Notes under the pieces: generated by a model
Seen by the model: the letters and a program-made list of their open reading frames with translations, nothing else
What the model was told of the DNA's origin: nothing
Database searches by the model: none
NCBI RefSeq assembly: GCF_042688525.2
Contig: NZ_JBHWAB010000001.1
Location: 1,426,001-1,490,000 of the forward strand
Direction: 5' to 3'
Source: Haloimpatiens sp042688525
GTDB taxonomy: Bacteria; Bacillota; Clostridia; Clostridiales; Clostridiaceae
Length of the DNA: 64,000 bases
Translations under genes and position numbers: made by a program
Shown: piece after piece, positions 15,947 through 23,579 of the stretch
How positions within the stretch are numbered: position 1 is the first letter of the stretch
Layout of the letters: every line of letters starts with the position of its first letter

Positions 15947-17284
15947 ATGAAGAATAATGAAATAATAAAAATTTATCCAGGGAGTATTGCAGAAGAAGTA
16001 GGAATTGAAAAAAATGATAAATTAATTAGTATAAATGGTAATCCTGTAAAAGATATTATAGATTATAAGTTTTTAATTACTGATCAATACATAAATATAG
16101 AAATAGAAAAACAAGATGGACAAATTTGGGATATAGAAATAGAAAAAGATTATGATGAAGTGTTAGGTATAGAGTTTAAAGATTTTATATTAGATAAGCC
16201 TAAAAGTTGTCATAATAAATGTATATTTTGCTTTATAGATCAACTTCCAAAAGGTATGAGAAAAACTTTATATTTTAAAGATGATGATTCAAGACTATCT
16301 TTTTTACAAGGTAATTTTGTTACATTAACAAATATGAGTGAAGAAGATGTTGATAGGATTATAAAATATAGGATGAGTCCTATAAATATTTCTATACATA
16401 CTACTAATGAAGAATTGCGAGTAAAGATGTTAAATAACAGATTTGCGGGTAAAGCTTATGGGAGAATGAAAAAATTAGCACAAGCTGGTATTGAAATGAA
16501 TTGTCAAATAGTTTCTTGTCCAGGAATAAATAATGGAAGTGAACTAAAAAAGACAATACAGGAGTTATATAAATTATATCCATCAGTACAAAGTGCAGCA
16601 GTTGTTCCTATAGGTATTACTAAATTTAGAGAAGGATTACCTAAATTAAAATTATATACAAAAGATGGTGCCATAGCTGAAATAAAGATGATAAAAGAAA
16701 TGCAAAAAAAATTTATAGAGAATAGTAGTACCCCTTTTGTAAGGTTATCTGACGAATTTTATGTGATTGCAGAATTAGATGTACCAGAATCTGATTTTTA
16801 CGAAGGTTATAATCAGCTTGAAGATGGTATAGGAATGATTAGAATATTTAGAGATAATATAGAAAATAATTTAAATAGATTAGATTTACATAAAAAAGGA
16901 ACTTTTACAATAATAACAGGTGTTTCAGCTTATAAAGAAATACAAAATGCTGCTAATAAAATTATGAATTATAATAAAAATGTAAGAATTAAAGTAAAAA
17001 AAATAATAAATAATTTTTTTGGAGAAACTATAACAGTAGCAGGGTTATTAACAGGGCAAGATATTATTGAACAAGTTAAAGATGAGGATTTATGTGAATA
17101 TATAATTGTCTCAAATAATATGATAAGAAAAGGTTATGAACTTGAACAAAATTCTGATAAAGTATTGTTAGATGATATAACTATAGAAGATTTGGAAAAT
17201 GAATTTAATAGAAAAATATTAATTTGTGATTATAGTGGAGAAGATTTAATAGATATAATAAATAGTTGTTGTAAGGAGGAGTAA
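15947..17284 (+). CDS. PDZ-radical SAM-DUF512 protein
   Basis: Putative radical SAM Fe-S enzyme of the DUF512 family, found in most clostridia next to der; no reaction is established. 445 residues: N-terminal PDZ-like domain (about 1-65, IYPGSIAEEVGIEKNDKLISINGNP), then a cluster motif Cys88-x3-Cys92-x2-Cys95 (CHNKCIFC) followed by FIDQLPKGMR, and a C-terminal DUF512 domain. The CxxxCxxC spacing is that of radical SAM proteins. ATG start with GGAGGA about 12 nt upstream, a rather long spacing. Only 2 nt separate its stop from der, so they are co-transcribed, hinting at a ribosome- or translation-related job. Confidence 0.85.
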   Translation: MKNNEIIKIYPGSIAEEVGIEKNDKLISINGNPVKDIIDYKFLITDQYINIEIEKQDGQIWDIEIEKDYDEVLGIEFKDFILDKPKSCHNKCIFCFIDQLPKGMRKTLYFKDDDSRLSFLQGNFVTLTNMSEEDVDRIIKYRMSPINISIHTTNEELRVKMLNNRFAGKAYGRMKKLAQAGIEMNCQIVSCPGINNGSELKKTIQELYKLYPSVQSAAVVPIGITKFREGLPKLKLYTKDGAIAEIKMIKEMQKKFIENSSTPFVRLSDEFYVIAELDVPESDFYEGYNQLEDGIGMIRIFRDNIENNLNRLDLHKKGTFTIITGVSAYKEIQNAANKIMNYNKNVRIKVKKIINNFFGETITVAGLLTGQDIIEQVKDEDLCEYIIVSNNMIRKGYELEQNSDKVLLDDITIEDLENEFNRKILICDYSGEDLIDIINSCCKEE

Positions 17285-17286
17285 TA

Positions 17287-18603
17287 ATGTCAAAACCAAT
17301 AGTAGCTATAGTAGGAAGACCTAATGTTGGGAAATCAACATTATTTAACAAATTAGCTGGTAAGAGAATTGCAATTGTAGATGATAAACCAGGGGTTACA
17401 AGAGATAGAATATATGCAGAATCAGAATGGCTTAATCATAAGTTTACAATAATTGATACTGGGGGAATTGAACCAGAAAGTAATGATATTATTGTTAAAC
17501 AAATGAGAAGACAGGCACAGATAGCAATAGAGACATCAGATGTAATAATGTTTATTGTTGATGGTAAAGAAGGATTAACTGGTTCAGATTATGAAGTTGC
17601 AAATATGCTTAGAAAAAGTAACAAACCTGTAGTTTTAGTTGTAAATAAAATTGATAGAATAAAAGAAGAAGATAATCAATATGAATTTTATAATTTAGGT
17701 ATTGGAGATCCTAATGTTATTTCTGCGTCTCAAGGTTTAGGATTAGGAGATATGCTAGATGAAGTTGTAAAACATTTTGATAGTATAAATATAAATGATG
17801 AAGAAGATGATAATATAAGAATTGCTTTTGTAGGAAAACCTAATGTAGGAAAATCTTCTTTAGTAAATAAGATAATTGGTGAGGAAAGAAATATAGTCAG
17901 CAATATTCCTGGAACTACAAGAGACGCTATAGATAGTTATATAGAAAGAGAAGAAGGAAAATTTATATTAGTTGATACAGCAGGATTAAGAAGAAAAAGT
18001 AAAATAAAAGAACATATAGAAAGATATAGTGCGATAAGAACTTTAGCTGCAATAGAGAAAGCTGATGTATGTATACTTATGATAGATGCTACTGAAGGTA
18101 TAAGTGAGCAGGATGAGAAAATAATAGGTTATGCCCATGAAATGAATAAAGCTATAATGGTTTTAGTAAATAAATGGGATCTAATTGAAAAAGATGATAA
18201 GACATTAAATAAATTTAAAAAAGAAATACAGTCTAAGTTGGTATTTATGTTATATGCTCCATATTTATTTATATCAGCTAAAACTGGTCAAAGAGTACAT
18301 AAAGTTTTAAATATGGCAAAAGAATGTTATGATAACTATTCTAAACGTATTTCAACAGGAATATTAAATGAAGTTATAAATAGAGCAGTACTTATGCAAG
18401 AACCACCAATATTAGGGGGAAGAAGATTAAAGATTTATTATATTACGCAGGTAAGTATTAAACCACCTACATTTGTACTTTTTGTAAATGATACAGCATG
18501 TTTACATTTTTCGTATAAAAGATATTTGGAAAATCAATTAAGACAAAGTTTTGATTTTAATGGAACAGGAATTAAATTTATTTTTAGAGAAAGGAAGGAA
18601 TAG
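17287..18603 (+). CDS. der: Ribosome assembly GTPase Der (EngA)
   Basis: Double-GTPase essential for 50S subunit maturation. 438 residues: G domain 1 with GRPNVGKS (10-17), DTGG and NKID; G domain 2 with GKPNVGKSS near 182-190, DTAGL and NKWD; C-terminal KH-like domain ending with FNGTGIKFIFRERK. Start ATG follows AAGGAGGAG. Sits between the DUF512 gene and gpsA, the usual Firmicute context. Confidence 0.97.
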   Translation: MSKPIVAIVGRPNVGKSTLFNKLAGKRIAIVDDKPGVTRDRIYAESEWLNHKFTIIDTGGIEPESNDIIVKQMRRQAQIAIETSDVIMFIVDGKEGLTGSDYEVANMLRKSNKPVVLVVNKIDRIKEEDNQYEFYNLGIGDPNVISASQGLGLGDMLDEVVKHFDSININDEEDDNIRIAFVGKPNVGKSSLVNKIIGEERNIVSNIPGTTRDAIDSYIEREEGKFILVDTAGLRRKSKIKEHIERYSAIRTLAAIEKADVCILMIDATEGISEQDEKIIGYAHEMNKAIMVLVNKWDLIEKDDKTLNKFKKEIQSKLVFMLYAPYLFISAKTGQRVHKVLNMAKECYDNYSKRISTGILNEVINRAVLMQEPPILGGRRLKIYYITQVSIKPPTFVLFVNDTACLHFSYKRYLENQLRQSFDFNGTGIKFIFRERKE

Positions 18604-18604
18604 T

Positions 18605-19600
18605 ATGTCTGATGTTTCATTCTTGGGGGGAGGAAGTTTTGGAACAGCTCTAGGTATTATGTTAGGGAAAAAAGGACTTGATGTATCCATATGGGATAGA
18701 AAGCCTAGTGTAGTAGAGGACATCAATATAAAAAAAGAGAATATAAAGTATTTACCTAATGTTGTCATACCCTCAAATGTTAAAGCTTATTCTGATATAG
18801 AACATGTGATTAAAAACAGTAAATTTATAGTTTTATGTGTTCCATCTCATGCGGTTAGGGAGATTTGTAGAAAGATTAAGGGAAAACTTAGGGATGATCA
18901 AGTAATAATAAATATTTCAAAAGGTATAGAACAAGAAACTAAGAAAAGACTGTCGGAAGTGATAAAGAGTGAATTACCACATAATCATGTAGTAGCTCTT
19001 TCTGGGCCTAGTCATGCAGAAGAAGTTGCTATGGACATTCCAACCACAGCTGTAGTAACTTCTGAAAATATGGAATATGCTGCTTTAGTTCAAGATTTAT
19101 TTATGACAAGTAAATTTAGAGTATATACAAATGATGACATTGTAGGAATAGAAATAGGTGGAGCTGTGAAAAATATAATTGCTTTAGCAGCTGGAATTTC
19201 TGATGGTATTGGATATGGGGATAATACCAAGGCTGCACTTATGACTAGAGGTATGAGTGAAATAATAAGAATAGGAGTAAAACTAGGAGGAAAGAGAGAA
19301 ACTTTTTATGGACTTACAGGTATGGGTGACTTAATAGTAACTTGTACTAGTATGCATAGTAGAAATAGAAGAGCTGGTATACTTATAGGTAAAGGGATTC
19401 CTATGGAAGAAGCTTGTAAAGAGATAGGAATGGTAGTAGAAGGGATTAAGGCTTGTAAAGCCTTTTATGAGCTGAAATCTAATCTATCTGTTCCAATGCC
19501 TATAACAGATATGCTGTATAAGGTATTGTTTCAAAACAAGGATCCAAAATATGGAGTATATGAGCTTATGACTCGAGATAGAAAAAGTGAATTTTATTAG
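18605..19600 (+). CDS. gpsA: NAD(P)+-dependent glycerol-3-phosphate dehydrogenase
   Basis: Reduces dihydroxyacetone phosphate to sn-glycerol-3-phosphate for phospholipid synthesis. 331 residues from the ATG at 18605, which follows the der stop by 1 nt and AAGGAAGG by 5 nt; an in-frame ATG inside der is rejected. Rossmann loop GGGSFGTA (8-15), the catalytic-domain motif SGPSHAEEV, the catalytic Lys in GGAVKNIIALAAG, and TGMGDLIVTCTS. Coupled to der and ends in a strong terminator. Confidence 0.97.
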   Translation: MSDVSFLGGGSFGTALGIMLGKKGLDVSIWDRKPSVVEDINIKKENIKYLPNVVIPSNVKAYSDIEHVIKNSKFIVLCVPSHAVREICRKIKGKLRDDQVIINISKGIEQETKKRLSEVIKSELPHNHVVALSGPSHAEEVAMDIPTTAVVTSENMEYAALVQDLFMTSKFRVYTNDDIVGIEIGGAVKNIIALAAGISDGIGYGDNTKAALMTRGMSEIIRIGVKLGGKRETFYGLTGMGDLIVTCTSMHSRNRRAGILIGKGIPMEEACKEIGMVVEGIKACKAFYELKSNLSVPMPITDMLYKVLFQNKDPKYGVYELMTRDRKSEFY

Positions 19601-19647
19601 AAAAAGCTTATCATTAATAAAAGTTTATTGATGGTAAGCTTTTTTTG
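19601..19647 (+). terminator. Long terminator after gpsA
   Basis: A 21-bp stem (19601-19621 with 19624-19644; two wobbles) ending in AAGCTTTTTTT. Separates gpsA from spoIVA. Confidence 0.92.
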
Positions 19648-19711
19648 TAATATTTTTCATATTGGCTAATATATATATAATGTTAATATGTAAGTGATGG
19701 GAGGGTATAAC

Positions 19712-21190
19712 TTGGAAAACTTCGATATATATAAAGATATTGCAGAAAGAACCCAAGGGGATATATATGTAGGAGTAGTAGGACCGGTAAGAACTGGGAA
19801 ATCAACTTTTATTAAAAGATTTATGGAACTTATGGTTTTGCCTAATATCAAAAATCCTCATAAAAAAGAAAGAGCAAAAGATGAACTTCCTCAAAGTGGA
19901 TCAGGAAAATCAATTCATACTATGGAACCCAAATTTATACCAAATGAAGCAGTAGATATTAGCTTGAATGAAAGTACGAAATTTAAAGTAAGAATGGTTG
20001 ATTGTGTTGGCTATATCGTTGAAGGTGCACTTGGTTATACTGAAAATGAAACACCTAGAATGGTAAACACACCTTGGTATGATTATGAAATACCTTTTGA
20101 AGAAGCAGCAGAAATAGGGACTAAAAAGGTCATAAACGAACATTCTACAATAGGTCTTTTAGTTACAACAGATGGATCTATTACAGACATTGATAGAAAA
20201 AACTATACTAAAGCTGAAGAAAGAGTAGTTAATGAACTAAAATCTATAAATAAACCATTCATAATGATTTTAAACACTAGACATATATATGATCCTAAAA
20301 CAATAGAATTAAGAAAGCAATTAGAAGAAAAATATGATGTGCCTGTTCAGGTCGTTGATGTTATGAATATGAAGGAAGAAGATATATCAAATATTTTTGG
20401 AAGGGTTTTAAAAGAATTTCCAGTTAAAGAAATAAACATAGATATGCCTGAATGGATAGAAAAACTTAACAGAGATCATTGGTTAAAGATTGATTTTATG
20501 ACTTTAGTAAAAGATATGTGCAAGAACATATATAAGGTTAGAGATGTCAAAAAATCCATATCTAATTTTAATGAAGTTGAATTTTTGCATAACTCTAATT
20601 TGATTGAAATGAACATGGGAGATGGTACAGCTAGATTACAATTAAATCCTAAAAATGATCTGTTCTATAAAATTTTAGGAGAGAGATGTAATGCTGAAAT
20701 AAAAGGTGAAAATGAATTATTAAATATAGTATCACAACTTTATAAAGCAAAAGTTGAATATGATAAAGTAGAACAGGCGCTTAGAGATGTAAGAGAAACA
20801 GGATATGGCTTGGTAGCTCCACAATTAACTGAAATGAAATTGGAAGAACCAGAAATAGTTCAACAAGGTGGTAGATATGGAGTTAAATTAAAAGCTAGTG
20901 CACCATCACTACACTTTATAAAAGCAGATATAAATACTGAAATATCTCCTATAATGGGAAGTGAAAGACAAAGTGAAGAATTAGTTAAATCTATATTAGA
21001 GCAGTTTGAAAATGATCCATCAAAGATATGGCAGAGTAATATGTTTGGAAAATCTATTGAAGTATTAGTCAAAGATGGACTTCAAAAGAAGTTATACAAA
21101 ATGCCAGAGGATGTTCAAAGGAAGATACAAAGAACATTAGAGAAGATAATTAATGAGGGTAATGGAAATTTAATTTGTATTATTTTATAA
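19712..21190 (+). CDS. spoIVA: Spore coat morphogenetic ATPase SpoIVA
   Basis: ATP-hydrolysing protein that polymerises on the outer forespore membrane as the base of the coat and directs cortex assembly; anchored by SpoVM, which is also in this window. 492 residues from the TTG at 19712, the same length as B. subtilis SpoIVA; GGGAGGG lies 6 nt upstream, whereas the ATGs at 19694/19697 precede that site. Starts ENFDIYKDIAERTQGD; Walker A GPVRTGKST at 24-32; DCVGY region; C-terminal ends in GNGNLICIIL, the conserved tail that binds SpoVM. Probably sigma-E controlled by analogy; no clear promoter was picked. Confidence 0.97.
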   Translation: MENFDIYKDIAERTQGDIYVGVVGPVRTGKSTFIKRFMELMVLPNIKNPHKKERAKDELPQSGSGKSIHTMEPKFIPNEAVDISLNESTKFKVRMVDCVGYIVEGALGYTENETPRMVNTPWYDYEIPFEEAAEIGTKKVINEHSTIGLLVTTDGSITDIDRKNYTKAEERVVNELKSINKPFIMILNTRHIYDPKTIELRKQLEEKYDVPVQVVDVMNMKEEDISNIFGRVLKEFPVKEINIDMPEWIEKLNRDHWLKIDFMTLVKDMCKNIYKVRDVKKSISNFNEVEFLHNSNLIEMNMGDGTARLQLNPKNDLFYKILGERCNAEIKGENELLNIVSQLYKAKVEYDKVEQALRDVRETGYGLVAPQLTEMKLEEPEIVQQGGRYGVKLKASAPSLHFIKADINTEISPIMGSERQSEELVKSILEQFENDPSKIWQSNMFGKSIEVLVKDGLQKKLYKMPEDVQRKIQRTLEKIINEGNGNLICIIL

Positions 21191-21194
21191 TAGT

Positions 21195-21236
21195 AATTAA
21201 ACAGGCTGTTTTTATGTACAGCCCGTTTAATTTTAT
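21195..21236 (+). terminator. Bidirectional terminator between spoIVA and a minus-strand peptide gene
   Basis: ATTAAACAGGCTGT pairs with ACAGCCCGTTTAAT (one mismatch; 21195-21230), with T-rich sequence on one side and A-rich on the other. Serves spoIVA and probably the convergent 31-residue gene. Confidence 0.8.
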
Positions 21237-21251
21237 TATAAAGTAGTATTT

Positions 21252-21347
21252 TTAACAACAATGACATACTGCTGCTATTATAAAAAGAATTATTAGTATT
21301 GCTATAAAATAGCAGCAACAACATCCAAAGTAATAACCACAAAACAT
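21252..21347 (-). CDS. 31-residue cysteine-rich membrane peptide
   Basis: Short gene on the minus strand, convergent with spoIVA. ATG at 21347, preceded 7 nt upstream by a strong AAAGGAGAG (21355-21363). The peptide begins MFCGYYFGCCCCYF, continues with a hydrophobic helix IAILIILFIIAAV and ends CHCC: eight Cys in 31 residues. The layout (aromatic/Gly head, one membrane helix) recalls the very small YjcZ-type sporulation peptides of Bacillus, but the Cys clusters are different. Location beside spoIVA suggests a coat or spore-membrane role; this is inference. Too short for most gene finders; the ribosome binding site is the best evidence it is real. Confidence 0.65.
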   Translation of the reverse strand: MFCGYYFGCCCCYFIAILIILFIIAAVCHCC

Positions 21348-21449
21348 AAATTAACTCTCCTTTCAAATAATATTTATTATCAAAGCCTGTACAAATAGGA
21401 GAGAAAGTTTATTCACTATTATTTTATTAATTTATTAATAAAATTGTTA

Positions 21450-22340
21450 CTACTTTTTTTCATTTAATGAAGATAAATCTTCAATAGTTTGTTTAGATTT
21501 TTCTACTTTTGACAGTTCTAATTCATTTAACAATTCTTTAATTTTATCATTATATTCATTAGTTAAATTGTTAATCTTATTTTGATAAGATTTTTCTATT
21601 TCAAGCAAGTCTTTTCCTTTTTCAAGTTCAAACTTATCTTTTAATCTTTCTATTGTTTTGTTTTGTTCATTTTCTAATGAAGTTATATGATTTTGTAATG
21701 TTTTAACTTCAGTATTTTTTTGTGAAATTTCTTTTGAATGGTTTTCTTTTAAATTTTCCATAGTATTTTTTAAGATAGAGTTTTTATTTTCTAAAGTGTG
21801 AATACATTCTTCATATTTAGTTAATTTGATATCATATTGTTTATATTTTTCTAATTGTAAAGAGAAATTATGTAGTTTTTCTTTGTATTCTTCAATTAAT
21901 AATTTGTTTGAATCATTAGTATCTTTTAACTGAGAGATTGTACTTTCAATTTTTTCGTTTAATATTTTTAAATTATCTATTTGTTTGATTGTATTTTCAT
22001 TTTTTAATTTTAATTGTTTTAAATTGTTTTCTAAAGAATAAATTTTTTCTTCTTTTTCTTTAATTTTTTTTTCAAAAATTTCATTTTGAGTTTTATTTAT
22101 ATTTTGAATTCTATTAGCTAAATTAAGATATATATTGTTCATTCTCTGAGTTAAGCATTGAAGTTCAGTTATATCTTGAGCTATTTCAGGTATTTGAGTT
22201 TTTGAGGTTTCTATTTCATATAAATTAACTAGATTTTGCATAAAATCTTTACCTTGTAGACCAGATTCTTTCATTAATCCTGAAATTTTTTCTTTTAATT
22301 CTTTATTTACTTTGACTCCGAATGTAACATCATTCATCAT
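21450..22340 (-). CDS. Long coiled-coil protein with RHH-like N-terminus
   Basis: I do not recognise a named family. 296 residues, acidic/basic and Leu-rich. The first ~50 residues (DVTFGVKVNKELKEKISGLMKESGLQGKDFMQNLVNLYE) look like a ribbon-helix-helix DNA-binding fold: a strand, then two helices. The remainder (about 75-290) is one almost uninterrupted coiled coil rich in E, K, N and Q. AAGGAGTG precedes the two ATGs at 22340/22337. The layout resembles KfrA-like or plasmid-segregation accessory proteins, though no partition genes are near. Transcribed opposite to its neighbours; a palindromic element lies in its upstream region. Function unknown. Confidence 0.8.
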   Translation of the reverse strand: MMNDVTFGVKVNKELKEKISGLMKESGLQGKDFMQNLVNLYEIETSKTQIPEIAQDITELQCLTQRMNNIYLNLANRIQNINKTQNEIFEKKIKEKEEKIYSLENNLKQLKLKNENTIKQIDNLKILNEKIESTISQLKDTNDSNKLLIEEYKEKLHNFSLQLEKYKQYDIKLTKYEECIHTLENKNSILKNTMENLKENHSKEISQKNTEVKTLQNHITSLENEQNKTIERLKDKFELEKGKDLLEIEKSYQNKINNLTNEYNDKIKELLNELELSKVEKSKQTIEDLSSLNEKK

Positions 22341-22397
22341 TAGTCACTCCTTACGCTATTATTGAACATAACGAAAATACACTATAACACTATAATT

Positions 22398-22551
22398 ATA
22401 TCATAACTCAACTTTCGAAGGTGAAAAATAGCCGCTACGGGGAATGATATCTTGCTTAGAACTTGTAAACTTTGTTCAAATGTTTCTTACGCAAGATATC
22501 ATTTCCCTTCGCTAAGCAGTATTTTTTTACTGCGAAAGTTGAATATCATAA
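22398..22551. mobile_element. MITE-like palindromic element with 9-bp direct repeats
   Basis: ATATCATAA occurs at 22398-22406 and again at 22543-22551 in direct orientation. Between them a 136-bp segment (22407-22542) is bounded by perfect 10-bp inverted ends, TCAACTTTCG (22408-22417) and CGAAAGTTGA (22533-22542). Inside, ATGATATCTTGC (22444-22455) pairs perfectly with GCAAGATATCAT (22491-22502), and a side hairpin GCAGTA-T6-TACTGC lies at 22516-22533. Inverted termini plus a flanking duplication are the hallmark of a miniature inverted-repeat transposable element; it encodes nothing. Only one copy is in this window. It fills most of the 372-bp gap between two divergent genes. Confidence 0.7.
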
Positions 22552-22712
22552 TTATAAATTTATGAAGATTACTACCTTATTGTGTTTTTTTTAATGTTTA
22601 TTTCATAGATACGAATGATTACTTTGATAAAGAGGAGTTTGACTTGATTACCATGAATAATAAGTTAATTTAATCTAATAATAATGATAGTAGTAAAAAA
22701 GGAGGAGATTAA

Positions 22713-22895
22713 ATGGAATTAAATACTAAAGAAACTATAAAAAAGAAATTATTAGATGCTCAAGAAAGTGTAAGAGATTATCAAATGTATTCTGGTAAAG
22801 TATCTGACCCAGAAATATCTTCAACATTCAAAGAATTTGCTGAACAATCTGCTATACAAGCACAAAAATTGCAAAAACTATTAGATAGATTTTAA
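22713..22895 (+). CDS. 60-residue helical (ferritin-like half) protein
   Basis: Small soluble protein, all-helical, no signal or membrane segment. ATG with AAAGGAGGAG upstream, stop followed by a terminator, so it is a complete monocistronic gene. The pattern ESVRDYQMYSGKVSDPEISSTFKEFAEQSAIQAQKLQKLL resembles two helices of a rubrerythrin/ferritin-like bundle (E, YxxY, then FxxFAEQ...QAxKL), but His/Glu metal ligands are not complete, so a metal site is doubtful. Could dimerise into a four-helix bundle. No function assigned. Confidence 0.7.
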   Translation: MELNTKETIKKKLLDAQESVRDYQMYSGKVSDPEISSTFKEFAEQSAIQAQKLQKLLDRF

Positions 22896-22899
22896 TTAT

Positions 22900-22927
22900 A
22901 AGGGCCTTGAAATGGCTCTTTTTTTAT
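22900..22927 (+). terminator. Terminator after 60-residue gene
   Basis: AAGGGCC (22900-22906) pairs with GGCTCTT (22914-22920), one wobble, followed by seven T. Confidence 0.85.
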
Positions 22928-23113
22928 TATTAAAAAAATTATAAATCTTTTGAAGAAATTTATTGCCTTAAAGTTAAGTAAATTTAATGTATAATAGGTT
23001 TATGTGAAATTATATCATGCAAATTTAAAATTCTACCCACATAGGATGAAAAAAAGTAACATTTTTCTATAAAAATAATACAATATTAATATAAAACTTT
23101 AGGGGATGGAGAA

Positions 23114-23320
23114 ATGAAAAGATTTAAAAATTATGGGCTATGGGTTTCTATTTTTGCGTTTATTCCACTTCTTTTAGAAGGTCTTGGTATTCATATATTA
23201 CCAGAAAATTATAATGAAATTGTAAATGCTTTTTTAGGGATTTTGGTTTTAGCAGGAATATTAAGTAATCCAGATACTGAAAACAAAGGATATCTAGATG
23301 ATAGAGATATAAAAGATTAA
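23114..23320 (+). CDS. Holin-like small membrane protein (phage holin, phi-LC3 type)
   Basis: 68 residues: KRFKNYGLWVSIFAFIPLLLEGLG, then VNAFLGILVLAGILSNPDTENKGYLDD. Two hydrophobic helices (about 8-28 and 37-54) joined by a short linker and a charged tail with the NPDT motif match the phi-LC3/BlyA-type phage holin family. ATG after GGGATGGAG. There is no neighbouring endolysin or other phage gene, so it is a stand-alone gene, perhaps domesticated for export of a murein hydrolase or for sporulation/germination lysis. Family match fairly good, role unknown. Confidence 0.7.
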   Translation: MKRFKNYGLWVSIFAFIPLLLEGLGIHILPENYNEIVNAFLGILVLAGILSNPDTENKGYLDDRDIKD

Positions 23321-23368
23321 CTATAAATTAAATAAAAGTTTTTTTATAAGAAAAATATCATTAATAGA

Positions 23369-23404
23369 AAAAGATTACACTTGAAATGTGTAATCCTTTT
23401 TTAT
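23369..23404 (+). terminator. Terminator after holin-like gene
   Basis: GATTACAC (23373-23380) and GTGTAATC (23388-23395) form a perfect stem flanked by A and T runs. Confidence 0.9.
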
Positions 23405-23579
23405 TTTGAAATATGTATAAATAGAATTGTCATTTTTATATTAAAAAAATTTATCAAAACTGATTTAAGTTTTTTATTAAAAAAGATGTAATTGTGATAA
23501 AAATGTTGTAAAATAAATTTATGCAGAAAGATTTGTTTCAATTTTGCAATTATTACATAAAATTTCAGGGGGGAGCGCA

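Noticed and set aside
18604..19712. Missing plsY between der and spoIVA as a possible deletion
   Set aside because: der-gpsA-spoIVA without plsY is also the Bacillus-type layout; absence here is not evidence of loss.
22341..22712. CRISPR or tRNA-like cloverleaf in the palindromic region
   Set aside because: There is a single palindrome, no regularly spaced repeats, and no tRNA T-loop or acceptor features.
23114..23320. Prophage remnant
   Set aside because: Only one holin-like gene, no integrase, endolysin, structural gene or att-like repeats nearby.
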